DNA from: Nocardia aurantia
GTDB taxonomy: Bacteria; Actinomycetota; Actinomycetes; Mycobacteriales; Mycobacteriaceae
Length of the DNA: 64,000 nucleotides
NCBI RefSeq assembly: GCF_009604425.1
Contig: NZ_WEGI01000009.1
Coordinates: 186,001 to 250,000 of the forward strand
Reading direction: 5' to 3'
Part shown: in pieces, positions 9,644-18,423 of the stretch
Numbering within the stretch: position 1 is the first letter of the stretch
How the letters are laid out: each line of letters starts with the position of its first letter
Notes under the pieces: generated by a model
What the model was told of the DNA's origin: nothing
What the model saw: only the letters and a program-made list of their open reading frames with translations
The model's database searches: none
Made by a program: the position numbers and the translations under genes

Positions 9644-9828
9644 AGCAGGTGTTCGCCTCATTTCGTTCTTCGCGCTGCGACGTTTGTGACGTGCTCGGCA
9701 CGGGTAATCGGCATGCTGCGCGCCGATGCGCCCTTCTGAGGATAGGCCCAGCCCCAATTCCGAGGTCACCGACCACCGGATGGATCCAGCCTCATAGATG
9801 ACGACTCGTCCCCGGATGAGAATATTCC

Positions 9829-12800
9829 TCAACCCTGCTGTGCGGCGAGCCACATGCGGGAATAGGGGCCGCTCGCGGACAGAAGTTCCTGGTGGGTGCC
9901 GGTTTCGACAATTCGGCCACGATCCACGACGGCGATCCGATCGGCCCGGGCGGCGGTGGCCAGCCGGTGCGCGACGATCACCGACGTCCGGCCGCGCATC
10001 ACCGAACGGCCCGCGGCCAGCACTTTCTCCTCGGTGTCCGGGTCGAGAACGGCGGTCGCCTCGTCCAGCAGCAGCAGATCCGGGTCGACCAGTTCGGCCC
10101 TGGCCAGCGCGATCAACTGCCGCTGACCGGCCGACAGGCCGCGACCGCCCTCGCCGACCGGGTGCCGCATCCCCGCCGGCAACCCGGCGATCAACTCCAG
10201 CGCACCCACCGCCGCGGCCGCCTGCTCGATCTCCGCCCTGGTCGCGACGGGTTTCCCGAAGGCGATATTGCTCGCCACATCGCCGGTGAACAGGTGTGCC
10301 TCCTGCGGCACCATGCCGAGCCGGGACCGGTAGTCGGCGAGGCGGTAGTCCCGGATGTCGGTACCGGCGACACGAATCACACCGGGGCCGGTCGGGGTAT
10401 CAATCGGATCGCCGGCCTCGGTGGCGGGTTCCGGCCGCGGCAGGTCGTACAGCCGGGCGAGCAGCTTCACGATCGTGGACTTGCCCGCACCGGTCGCGCC
10501 GACCAGCGCGAGACTGGTTCCCGCCGGAATACGCAGTGAAACATCATCCAGCGCAATGATTTTCGCGTCCGTGTAGCGGAAGTGCACGGCATCGAACTCG
10601 ACCTCGGCTGCCTTGCGACCACCGGTCTGCACCGGATGCGCCGGATCGGCCGAGATCGACGAGGGCGTGCGCAGCAGCGCCGCGATCCGCTGCAAACCCA
10701 CCCGGGCTTGCTGATATCCGTCGAAGACCTGCGACAACTGCACGATCGGGTTGAACAACAGGCTCAGGTACAACACGAACGCGACCAGGGTGCCCGCGGT
10801 CGTCGTCCCGTGCGCGACCGCCCGCGCGCCCACGTACACCACCGCGGCCTGCGCCAGATCGGCCCAGCCGATCACGAACGCGAAGTACAGCGCGATCGCC
10901 TTCTGCGCCCGCAACCGGCTGCGCCGGTACCCGTCGGAGTAATCGGTGAACCGCCGGCCAGCGGCGGTCTCGTTCCGGTAGGCCTGGGTGGCCCGCAGGC
11001 CGGCGACGTTCTCCTGGAAGTCGGCGTTCACCGTCGCCACCCGCTCCCGCGATTGCGAGTACGCGGCGGCCGCCACCCTGCGGAACACCAGCGTCGCCGC
11101 GATCAGCGGCGGCAGGGTCGACAACACGACCACGGCCAGTCCGGCATCGATCACCAGCAGCGCCACCACGATGCCGGCGGCGGTGACCAGGCTGATCAGC
11201 GCGGTGCCGAGCCCGGTCTGCAGGAAGGTGGACAGCGCGTCGATATCCGTCGTCATCCGCGTCATGATGCGACCGGACAACTCGCGCTCGTAGTAGTCGA
11301 GCCCCAGCCGCTGCAGGTGGGCGTAGCTGCGCACCCGCAACCCGTACAACACCCGTTCGCCGGCGCGCGCCGACAGGATCGTCCCGGCCGCCTCGTCCGC
11401 CCAGCTCAGCGCGACCAGCACCGCGCCGAAACCGGCCGCCAGCGCCAGCGCCCCCGCGGCACCGACGGCCACCCCGTGGTCCAGCGCGTACCGGGACAAC
11501 GCCGGAAACGCCACACCGATGGCCCCGTCGGCCGCCAGCAGCGCCACCACCCCGGCCAGCAGCCACCGCACCGGCCGCAGCAGCCGCACCAGCCGGAATT
11601 TCGGATCGGGCCGCTCCAACTCCCGATCATCGAGCCCGGGCGACTCCGAGATCGGCGGCAGCGCCGCCAGCGTCTCCCGGATCTCCAGCGGCACATTGGC
11701 GGCGGCGTGCCCGGCGATCTCGGCCTCGACACGATCACCGTCCGTCCCGTCGGCCGCGCCCGGCCGATTGCCGAGGGTGCCGGACCCGTTCGCCCTGTCC
11801 GTCCCGGGGCGGGCCCGGCGGAGACTGTTCGGTGCGGGGGTGAATTCGGTCCCGGAATCGGCCGTGGGCGCAGCGCCTCCGGTGTCGTCCGTCGTGCGGC
11901 CTGTGCGAGCCGAGTTCGAACGGTCCGCGACATGTTTGGTCGAGGCAGCGAAGATTCCGTCGAAGTTATCCGGGATTCGTTGCAGCGCAATGATTTCCGG
12001 GGCAGTGGCGATCGCCGACTCGCCTGGGGAGGCGACCGGCTCGGGCACGGTCGCCACGATCGGGTGAGCAGTCTCCGCGAAGGCCGGATCGGCCGAGGCC
12101 GCCACGCCCGGTTCCGCGGCGTCCCAGAGATCACCGGTTCCGGCGGGAAGGGGTGCGGGGAGGCGGATCACCCGGTCGGCGTGGGCGAGGGTGGACTCGC
12201 GGTGGGCCAGGATGACCGTGGTGCGCCCGGCGCGGGCGGGCAGGGCCTGGAAGATCGCGGCCTCGGTGACGGCGTCGACGGCGGAGGTCGCGTCGTCCAG
12301 GATCAGGATGCGCGGGTCGGCCAGCAGCGCGCGGGCCAGGGCCAGGCGCTGGCGTTGACCGCCGGAGAGGGTCAGGCCGCGCTCACCGACCACGGTGTCG
12401 TAGCCGTCGGGCAGTTCGGCGATGAACTCGTCGGCGGCGGCCTGCTCGGCCGCCCGGCGGATCTCGTCGGGTGTCGCGTCGGGATGGCCGAGCGCGATGT
12501 TGGCGGCGATGGTGTCGGAGAACAGGAAGGGGTCGTCGAACGCCACCCCGACCGCCGCCCGCAGATCACCGGCCCGCAGGTCGGCGATGTCGGCCTCACC
12601 GTCGCTGCCGCGAAGCACGATTCGCCCGCTGCCGGGGGCGTAGAACCGCGGCAACAGCAATGCCAGCGTCGACTTGCCGGACCCGGCGGGCCCGATGATC
12701 GCGACCGTCTCACCGGCCCGCACGCTCAGGTCGAAATCACGTAGTACCGGCCGATCCGGGTCGAATCCGAAGGTGACCGAACGCAGTTCGATACCCAGCG

Positions 12801-13818
12801 GCCCGTCGGGCAGGGCGACCGGCTCGGCCGGGTCGATGGTCTCGGGCGCCCCGTCGACCACCTGGTACACCCGCTCGGCGGCGGCCCGGGTCAGCTGCGC
12901 CATCACGACCACGCTCGACACGATGCGGGTGTTGGAGGACAGCATGGTCACGTAGGCGGCGAACGCGAGGAACGTGCCGATGCCGATTCCGCCGTGCAGT
13001 GCCAGCATGCCGCCGAGCCCGATCACCGCGACCAGTCCGGCCTGCGGGATCGCCGTCACCGTGGGCGCCATCCGGGCGTCGATCCGGGCGGCCCGCATCC
13101 GTTCCGCGTAGAGGGTGCGGCCGTGCTGTTCCAGCACCCGCACCATCCGGGCCTCCTGCCCGAACCCCTTCACCACCCGCACGCCGGTGACGGTCTCCTC
13201 GACATGCTGCGCCAGATCGGCGGCCCGCTGCTGCGCCGACCAGGTCGCCGCGTGCAGCCTGGGCCGGACCCGATACACCACGCCCGCGATGGCCGGAACC
13301 GTCAGCAGCGCCACCACCGCCAGGACCGGGGACAGCACCAGCATCACGATCGCGGCGAGCACCGACATGAACAGCGACATCCCGGCGAGTGGCGCCATCG
13401 CCAGCAACCCCTGCACCAGTTGCAGGTCACTGATCGATCGTGACACCACCTGGCCGGTCCGCAGCCCGTCCTGCCGTGGCCCGTCGTAGCGGTGCAGGGC
13501 GGTCAGCAGATCCACCCGCAGTGTGTGCTGCACGTTCAGCGCGAGCCGACCGGCCAGCCACCGCCGCCCGTACGAGGTGGCGAACCGGATCACCGCCAGC
13601 AGCACCATCACCCCGGCCAGCACACCGATCACCCGCACGTTCCCCGCACGGGCACCGTCCAGCGCCTGTTTGGCGGCCAGCGGCGCCGCGACCTCCGCGA
13701 CCGCCCCCGCCGCCAGCGATCCCACAACTCCTGCGAGCAGCCCCGCCGGTTGTGCCCGGCACGCCGACCACAACCGCCTGATCCACCCCGGGCCCGCCTG
13801 TACCTGCATCTCGTTCAT
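9829..13818 (-). CDS. Fused double ABC exporter (TMD-NBD-TMD-NBD)
   Basis: A 1329-aa single-chain exporter containing two complete half transporters. NBD1 has Walker A GPAGSGKST (near residue 376), signature LSGGQRQ and Walker B ending LDDATSAVD. NBD2 has GATGAGKST (near 1108), LSAGQRQ and LLLLDEATAVLD. NBD1 therefore has Asp where NBD2 keeps the catalytic Glu, as in asymmetric exporters with one degenerate ATP site. About 150 residues of low-complexity, Thr/Ala/Pro-rich sequence join the halves (about 560-720). The fusion resembles Rv0194 of M. tuberculosis; lipid or drug export is likely but the substrate is unknown. I start at the ATG ending at 13818 (MNEMQVQ); an internal ATG three codons later is possible. 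Confidence 0.9.
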   Translation of the reverse strand: MNEMQVQAGPGWIRRLWSACRAQPAGLLAGVVGSLAAGAVAEVAAPLAAKQALDGARAGNVRVIGVLAGVMVLLAVIRFATSYGRRWLAGRLALNVQHTLRVDLLTALHRYDGPRQDGLRTGQVVSRSISDLQLVQGLLAMAPLAGMSLFMSVLAAIVMLVLSPVLAVVALLTVPAIAGVVYRVRPRLHAATWSAQQRAADLAQHVEETVTGVRVVKGFGQEARMVRVLEQHGRTLYAERMRAARIDARMAPTVTAIPQAGLVAVIGLGGMLALHGGIGIGTFLAFAAYVTMLSSNTRIVSSVVVMAQLTRAAAERVYQVVDGAPETIDPAEPVALPDGPLGIELRSVTFGFDPDRPVLRDFDLSVRAGETVAIIGPAGSGKSTLALLLPRFYAPGSGRIVLRGSDGEADIADLRAGDLRAAVGVAFDDPFLFSDTIAANIALGHPDATPDEIRRAAEQAAADEFIAELPDGYDTVVGERGLTLSGGQRQRLALARALLADPRILILDDATSAVDAVTEAAIFQALPARAGRTTVILAHRESTLAHADRVIRLPAPLPAGTGDLWDAAEPGVAASADPAFAETAHPIVATVPEPVASPGESAIATAPEIIALQRIPDNFDGIFAASTKHVADRSNSARTGRTTDDTGGAAPTADSGTEFTPAPNSLRRARPGTDRANGSGTLGNRPGAADGTDGDRVEAEIAGHAAANVPLEIRETLAALPPISESPGLDDRELERPDPKFRLVRLLRPVRWLLAGVVALLAADGAIGVAFPALSRYALDHGVAVGAAGALALAAGFGAVLVALSWADEAAGTILSARAGERVLYGLRVRSYAHLQRLGLDYYERELSGRIMTRMTTDIDALSTFLQTGLGTALISLVTAAGIVVALLVIDAGLAVVVLSTLPPLIAATLVFRRVAAAAYSQSRERVATVNADFQENVAGLRATQAYRNETAAGRRFTDYSDGYRRSRLRAQKAIALYFAFVIGWADLAQAAVVYVGARAVAHGTTTAGTLVAFVLYLSLLFNPIVQLSQVFDGYQQARVGLQRIAALLRTPSSISADPAHPVQTGGRKAAEVEFDAVHFRYTDAKIIALDDVSLRIPAGTSLALVGATGAGKSTIVKLLARLYDLPRPEPATEAGDPIDTPTGPGVIRVAGTDIRDYRLADYRSRLGMVPQEAHLFTGDVASNIAFGKPVATRAEIEQAAAAVGALELIAGLPAGMRHPVGEGGRGLSAGQRQLIALARAELVDPDLLLLDEATAVLDPDTEEKVLAAGRSVMRGRTSVIVAHRLATAARADRIAVVDRGRIVETGTHQELLSASGPYSRMWLAAQQG

Positions 13819-14309
13819 TCCGATTCGACAGTACCCACCCCCGCCGACACCCCCGCCGCCCCGAACCCGCCCGCACACTCACCGCGACCACCGCAAGCAC
13901 CGCACGGACTGCCACCACTTCGACCGTGGAACCGCGCCGAACGCACGACAGTGCGCGGTGTTCCCACCACACCCCGAACTCGCCATTACCCCGCTCGAAA
14001 CGAGCCGAAGACGCACGGCTGCAACGGAACACGCTGCTCGATCGATTGTCGGCCGAAGACCACCGCCGATTCGCTCTCAACCGCCGGGCCCGACCATGGC
14101 CCGCCACGGCGAACTCCTGCGAGCACCCAGCTCATACGGAAACTCGATGTCCAGGCGACGGGCCGGTGCGCCGACGAACAGCCGACTTCCTCATCACCGG
14201 CGCCAAGCGCTGGCCACGACCCCACGGCGACCGACACGGTGAGCTGTGGAAGCGGCGACTCGGGATCGAAAGCCGGAACCTCGACCTGTGCGAGGAGCGC
14301 CCCACCGCG
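13819..14309. other. Gene-free stretch of about 490 bases
   Basis: Open frames on both strands here look like composition-driven shadows; none has a convincing ribosome-binding site or a recognisable domain. A TACTGT hexamer on the minus strand (13833-13828) lies close to the ABC exporter start and may be its -10. I see no repeat or RNA gene. Confidence 0.4.
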
Positions 14310-15092
14310 CTACAGGTCGCGTTGCCGCACGTACCACCAGGCGGCGGCGGAGAGGGCGGCTGTCCACAGGACCAGGATGATCGCCGAGGCCGCGGTGGGA
14401 GCCAGGAAGTGACTCTTGGGGAAGGAGCCGACCATCACTGTGCCGACGGTCGCCGACAGCGGGAACAGCACCGCGAATCCGGGGACGCCGACGAAGCGCG
14501 CGACGTACCAGAGGGCGGGTTCCGCGATCAGCGGCCACAGGATCAGGGTTGTGATCGCCGGGCCGGGGGAGCGGAACAGCAGGCCGAGGGCGGTGCCGAT
14601 CAGGCCCCAGCAGACGACGGCGAGCAGGCCGCCGCCGAAGACCGACAGCAGGCGCAACCCGAACTCGATGCGATGCCGGCCGGCGGCGAGCATGCCCAGC
14701 AACGCGCCGAGTTCCACCGAGACGGCCAGCACCAGCGCATACAGCGCGCTGACCGCGAATTTCGCGCCGAGCAGCAGGTCGCGATCGGTGGTGAACAGGG
14801 CCGTCAGCGGCAGGCTCTGGTGGCGGAATTCGTCACCGGCGGCCAGGGCGGCGAGGATCGCGGCGGCCGCGAGCGTCACGAACAGCGCGATGTAGAGGCC
14901 GACGCTCGCCGTACCGGTGGCCAGGGTGGCGTGCGGTTGCGGTCCGGTGCCGCGCAGCGCGGAGATTCCGCCGACCACCAGGCCGAGTACCGCCGCGACC
15001 GGCACCGCCTGCCGGCCGAGGCGCGAGGTGGTGATCTTGCGGATCTCGGCGGTCGCGGCGCGGCCGATCTCCGGCGGCACAGTGAGATTCAT
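14310..15092 (-). CDS. ABC transporter permease (ABC-2-like)
   Basis: A 260-aa membrane protein with about six hydrophobic helices and no catalytic motif. It starts MNLTVPPEIGRAATAEIRKI, typical of the cytoplasmic N-terminus of ABC-2-type permeases, and its segment GDEFRHQSLPLTALFTTDR matches the usual amphipathic region after helix 2. Its ATG overlaps the stop codon of the ATPase gene by ATGA, so the two are translationally coupled subunits. The family exports drugs, lipids or polymers or alters membrane proteins; the substrate is unknown. Confidence 0.82.
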   Translation of the reverse strand: MNLTVPPEIGRAATAEIRKITTSRLGRQAVPVAAVLGLVVGGISALRGTGPQPHATLATGTASVGLYIALFVTLAAAAILAALAAGDEFRHQSLPLTALFTTDRDLLLGAKFAVSALYALVLAVSVELGALLGMLAAGRHRIEFGLRLLSVFGGGLLAVVCWGLIGTALGLLFRSPGPAITTLILWPLIAEPALWYVARFVGVPGFAVLFPLSATVGTVMVGSFPKSHFLAPTAASAIILVLWTAALSAAAWWYVRQRDL

Positions 15093-16009
15093 CGGGGTAC
15101 CCCGTACGGGCTCGTCGGGACGGGGGAGACGGGCGCCGGCCCGCTGCGGGTGAGCGCGGCCAGCACCCGGTCCGGGTGCACCGGTTCCGGAATCAGCTCG
15201 GTCAGCTGGACCCGGGCGGCGACGGCGGCGTTCTCGATGTCCTTGCGACCGGCCTCGGCGACGGCGAGCCGGCCGTCGGAGCGCATCACGGTGTCGGTGA
15301 AACCGTAGGCGGCCAGCGCGGTGGCCAGGGCGATCGGGCTGGAGGCGCCGACGATCAGCCGGTCGGGGTGGCTGCGCCGCAGTGTGCGCGGGGTGCCTTG
15401 GTACACCACGACGCCCTCGCTCAACACGATCAGCTGATCGGCGATGGGTACCGCGGCGGCCAGACTCTGCGAGGTGAGCAGTGCTGTGCCGCCGCGGCGG
15501 GTGTGTCCGCGCAGCAGGTCCGCGAGCCAGCTCCGATCGGGGGCCTCGAGCCCGTCGAACGGATCGTCGAGGACGAGCACCGGCGGATCGCCCAGCAGGG
15601 CGATCGCGGCCGCCAGCCGGATCTGCTGCGCCGGACCGAGCGAGCGCACCCGCTGCCCGGCGAGATCCCGCAGGCCGGTCCGCACCAGCAGCGCGTCGAC
15701 CTCTTCGTCGGGTGCGCCGGCGGCCCCGGCGTAGACGCGCAACTGGCCGCGAACGGTGGCGCCCGGCTGCAACCCGCGCGGGTCCAGCACCGCGCCCGCC
15801 CGCCCCTCGACGGTGCGGGTGCCCGCGGTCGGCGCCACCAGGCCGAGCATCAGCCCGGCGACGGTGGTCTTACCCGAACCGGGCGGGCCGACCAGCGCCG
15901 CGACGCTACCGGCGGTGACCGTGAAACTCACGTCGTGCACGGCGACCGTCGCGTCGAAGCGTTTGGTCAGGCCCGCGGCGGTGATCGCGGGTGTGCGGGC
16001 TCGGCTCAT
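15089..16009 (-). CDS. ABC transporter ATP-binding protein
   Basis: A 306-aa ATPase starting MSRARTPAITAAGLTKRF. Walker A is GPPGSGKTT and Walker B is PPVLVLDDPFDGLEAPD, with Asp following the Walker B Asp. The signature segment reads SLGPAQQIRLAAAIALLGD instead of LSGGQ, a clear divergence. The last 80 residues form the accessory domain typical of drug/lipid exporter ATPases. It lies between an EcsC-like gene and the permease with 4-base ATGA overlaps on both sides, so the three form one operon. The altered signature and Walker B end raise the possibility of weak or regulatory ATPase activity. Confidence 0.87.
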   Translation of the reverse strand: MSRARTPAITAAGLTKRFDATVAVHDVSFTVTAGSVAALVGPPGSGKTTVAGLMLGLVAPTAGTRTVEGRAGAVLDPRGLQPGATVRGQLRVYAGAAGAPDEEVDALLVRTGLRDLAGQRVRSLGPAQQIRLAAAIALLGDPPVLVLDDPFDGLEAPDRSWLADLLRGHTRRGGTALLTSQSLAAAVPIADQLIVLSEGVVVYQGTPRTLRRSHPDRLIVGASSPIALATALAAYGFTDTVMRSDGRLAVAEAGRKDIENAAVAARVQLTELIPEPVHPDRVLAALTRSGPAPVSPVPTSPYGVPR

Positions 16010-16707
16010 CGCGACTCGTCCAGTGGCGGCAGTGGTTCGGCGTCGATGACCAGGGGGTCGGGCCAGCGGGCCGGGGCCGGTCCGAATGCCTTGTGCGCGT
16101 TCTCGATCACGCGCTTGCCCAGTGCGCGATTGCCGAAACCGCCGATGGCCGCGCCGATTCCGGCCGGGATCACCTTGCCGACCATCAACGCGCTGCGTTT
16201 GGCCACGAACTGCACGATGAACCGCTTCAGCAGCGAATCGTTCATGGACCTGATCCCCGGGATCCGGTCGGCCAGCAGATCGCCCCAGTTCTTCGCGGAG
16301 CGGCCGACGTTCTTCTCGACGATCTGCATGCCGCTCTCGCCCAGCACCACCGCGAGCACCAGGGCCCGGCGACGTTCCGCGTCCTCCGGGGCGACGCCGT
16401 GCACCGCGGCGATCGCCAGGGTGAACAGGGCCGACGCCTCCAGGAAGAACGCCGTCTCCGCGCTCATCGCGGCCAGCGCGGCGAACGTGCCCACACCGGG
16501 GACGGCGGCGGTGGCGCCGACCGCGGTACCGCTGCCCGTGACGGTGGTGAGGTACATCTTCTCCAGCCGTACCGTGATCCGGTCCGGACCTTCCCCGGGA
16601 TGCGAGCGGCGGAGCCGCTCGACGTATTTCGCGACCGCCGGCGCCTGCAACTGGGACGCATTGTCCAGCCCCGACACCACGGCCTTCTCCAGACCGTCCT
16701 TCAACAT
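16006..16707 (-). CDS. EcsC-family protein
   Basis: A 233-aa protein beginning MLKDGLEKAVV. It matches the EcsC family: an Ala/Gly-rich hydrophobic core (TGSGTAVGATAAVPGVGTF), then AAMSAETAFFLEASALFTLAIA and a conserved C-terminal GKVIPAGIGAAIGGFGN. In Bacillus, EcsC is encoded with the EcsAB ABC transporter; here too it precedes an ATPase and a permease, which supports the assignment. I reject an ATG ten codons upstream because GAGAGGGG lies just before the ATG ending at 16707. Its biochemical role is unknown. Confidence 0.82.
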   Translation of the reverse strand: MLKDGLEKAVVSGLDNASQLQAPAVAKYVERLRRSHPGEGPDRITVRLEKMYLTTVTGSGTAVGATAAVPGVGTFAALAAMSAETAFFLEASALFTLAIAAVHGVAPEDAERRRALVLAVVLGESGMQIVEKNVGRSAKNWGDLLADRIPGIRSMNDSLLKRFIVQFVAKRSALMVGKVIPAGIGAAIGGFGNRALGKRVIENAHKAFGPAPARWPDPLVIDAEPLPPLDESR

Positions 16708-16783
16708 GGCAACCCCTCTCGTGCGGTGCGCTCCCAAACTCTATCGGGATCCGCCGACACTTTCCGTGATGCCCACGGCCGCC

Positions 16784-16789
16784 TACGGT
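16784..16789 (+). promoter_or_regulatory. -10 element for leaderless AraC-type gene
   Basis: TACGGT ends exactly 7 bases before the GTG at 16796, and no Shine-Dalgarno sequence is present. This supports a leaderless transcript and that GTG as the start. Confidence 0.45.
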
Positions 16790-16795
16790 GAACCT

Positions 16796-17623
16796 GTGAG
16801 CGGCACTTCCGAAGGAGCGAAGGGAACGCCTCACCCGCGGCTGCGGCCCTACATCCGCGGCTACGACGGGTATCTGCTGCACGGCTTCGCGCCGGGCGTG
16901 CACATCGGGATGCCGTCGACCACGCTGACGGTGATCGTCACCATCGACGAGCCGATCGAACTGCCGGTCTCCCCGCATCCGGGCCAGCCCGGCGGCCGCT
17001 GGGAGGCGCTGGCCAGCGGCCTCACCACCCGCCCGGCGCTGATCGCGCACCGCGGCCGTCAGCACGGGGTGCAACTGGCGCTGACCCCGTCGGGGTCGCG
17101 GGCCCTGTTCGGGGTGCCGGCGGCCGAACTCGGTTCCTGGCTGGTCGACCTCGCCGATCTGCTCGGGCCGCGCGCGGCGGAACTGCGCGAACGGCTGGCG
17201 GCGACCACCGACTGGGCGCGGCGGTTCACGATCCTCGACGAGATCCTGTTGCGCCGCGTCGAGGACTTCGAACTCGACGCGAACCTGCGCTGCGCCTGGC
17301 GGCTGCTCACGGATCCGGCACGGCGCCGCCCGGTCGCCGCAGTTGCCGACGAGATCGGCTGGAGCAGAAGGAATCTCGCCATCCGGTTCGGATCCGAATT
17401 CGGGATCACACCGAAGGACGCGGACCGGCTGACCCGCTTCGAACGCTCCCATCGCCTGCTGCGCCGCCCGGAGGTCACCGTGGCAGCGGTGGCCGCGGCC
17501 GCGGGGTACTACGACCAGGCCCACATGGCCCGGGAGTGGCGTGACATGGCGGGCCTGCCACCGTCGCAATGGCTGGCCCGGGAGGTTTTCCCATTCGTCC
17601 AAGACCGTGACACCGACCGGTGA
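16796..17623 (+). CDS. AraC-family helix-turn-helix regulator
   Basis: A 275-aa protein. The N-terminal two thirds (residues 15-170) is a sensing domain beginning RLRPYIRGYDGYLL, with the H-RGRQHGVQLALTP stretch seen in AraC proteins of this DUF6597-like type. The C-terminal AraC DNA-binding domain has two helix-turn-helix units: VAAVADEIGWSRRNLAIRF and VAAVAAAAGYYDQAHMAREW. The effector is unknown. It is divergent from the EcsC/ABC operon and sits 12 bases before the VOC gene, so either could be its target. An in-frame ATG at 16769 is an alternative start; I prefer the GTG because of the TACGGT spacing. Confidence 0.88.
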   Translation: MSGTSEGAKGTPHPRLRPYIRGYDGYLLHGFAPGVHIGMPSTTLTVIVTIDEPIELPVSPHPGQPGGRWEALASGLTTRPALIAHRGRQHGVQLALTPSGSRALFGVPAAELGSWLVDLADLLGPRAAELRERLAATTDWARRFTILDEILLRRVEDFELDANLRCAWRLLTDPARRRPVAAVADEIGWSRRNLAIRFGSEFGITPKDADRLTRFERSHRLLRRPEVTVAAVAAAAGYYDQAHMAREWRDMAGLPPSQWLAREVFPFVQDRDTDR

Positions 17624-17635
17624 GAGGCTGACGAC

Positions 17636-18055
17636 ATGACCGAGAACGCGAACACCACCACCGTGGCCACCGCGCTGTGGCCGTCCTTCGTCTACCGCGA
17701 CGCACCCGCCGCGATCACCTTCCTGCACAACGCCTTCGGCTTCGTGGAACGCGCCCGCTACGGCGACGGCGACACCGTCGACCACGCCGAGCTGTCCTGG
17801 CCGGGCGGCGGCGGCATCATGCTCGGCTCGCAACGCGAGGGTATGGCGCTGGATCAGCTGCCGCCGGGCACCGGCTCGGTGTACATCGTCGTCGACGATC
17901 CGGACGGGCTGTACGCCCGCGCGCAGGCCGCCGGCGCCACCATCACCCGCGAACTACGCGACGAGGACTACGGCTCCCGCGGTTTCACCTGCCGCGATCC
18001 GGAGGGCGTGTACTGGAGTTTCGGCACCTACGCGGGTGCCGGCGACCGGGACTGA
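17636..18055 (+). CDS. VOC/glyoxalase-fold protein
   Basis: A 139-aa protein with two beta-alpha-beta-beta-beta modules of the vicinal oxygen chelate fold. Module one starts LWPSFVYRDAPAAITFLHNAFGF and module two includes GSVYIVVDDPDGLYARAQAAGA and ends RDPEGVYWSFGTY, the classic metal/substrate pocket end. Members include glyoxalases, bleomycin-binding proteins and antibiotic-resistance proteins; the specific function is open. It lies 12 bases after the AraC regulator gene and is preceded by GAGAGG, so it may be its target. Confidence 0.87.
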   Translation: MTENANTTTVATALWPSFVYRDAPAAITFLHNAFGFVERARYGDGDTVDHAELSWPGGGGIMLGSQREGMALDQLPPGTGSVYIVVDDPDGLYARAQAAGATITRELRDEDYGSRGFTCRDPEGVYWSFGTYAGAGDRD

Positions 18056-18122
18056 AGAACGACGGCCGCGCGCCGATGAGTTTCGGCCGCCGCTCGCCTC
18101 TGTATGTGTGGAGGTGATCGAC

Positions 18123-18416
18123 ATGGCGACAGCGGTTGTCGTGCAGTACCGGACCCGTCCCGGCGCGGCGGAGGAGAATCAGCGATCGATCGAGCGGGTG
18201 TTCGGTGAACTGGCCGAGCTGCACCCGGAAGGGCTGCGCTACACGGCTCTACGGATGCCGGACGGCGTCGGATTCGTCCACGTCGCGATCGTGGAGGGCG
18301 AGACCGCGCTCACCGATCTCCCGGCGTTCCGGGAGTTCCAGGCGGGCGCGGCCGACCGGATGGCGGAACCGCCGGTGGTGACCCGGGCGGCCGTCATCGG
18401 CGCGTACCACCCGTAG
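18123..18416 (+). CDS. Small ABM-like (dimeric alpha/beta barrel) protein
   Basis: A 97-aa protein starting MATAVVVQYRTRPGAAEENQ, with the beta-alpha-beta pattern of antibiotic-biosynthesis-monooxygenase-like dimeric barrels (RYTALRMPDGVGFVHVAIVEGE follows the first helix). The ATG at 18123 is preceded by GGAGGTG at ideal spacing, so a longer upstream frame is rejected. It ends 7 bases before the ECF sigma gene and is probably co-expressed with it. The function is unknown. Confidence 0.72.
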   Translation: MATAVVVQYRTRPGAAEENQRSIERVFGELAELHPEGLRYTALRMPDGVGFVHVAIVEGETALTDLPAFREFQAGAADRMAEPPVVTRAAVIGAYHP

Positions 18417-18423
18417 GCGCATC

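Noticed and set aside
13523..15308. Plus-strand ORFs of over 200 codons antisense to the ABC exporter and permease genes
   Set aside because: No ribosome sites, arginine/proline-rich translations, and the minus strand carries recognised genes.
15089..17833. A 914-aa minus-strand ORF running past the EcsC/ABC/AraC region
   Set aside because: Its upstream part covers the AraC and EcsC genes in an antisense frame; only the 15089-16009 part reads as a protein (the ATPase).
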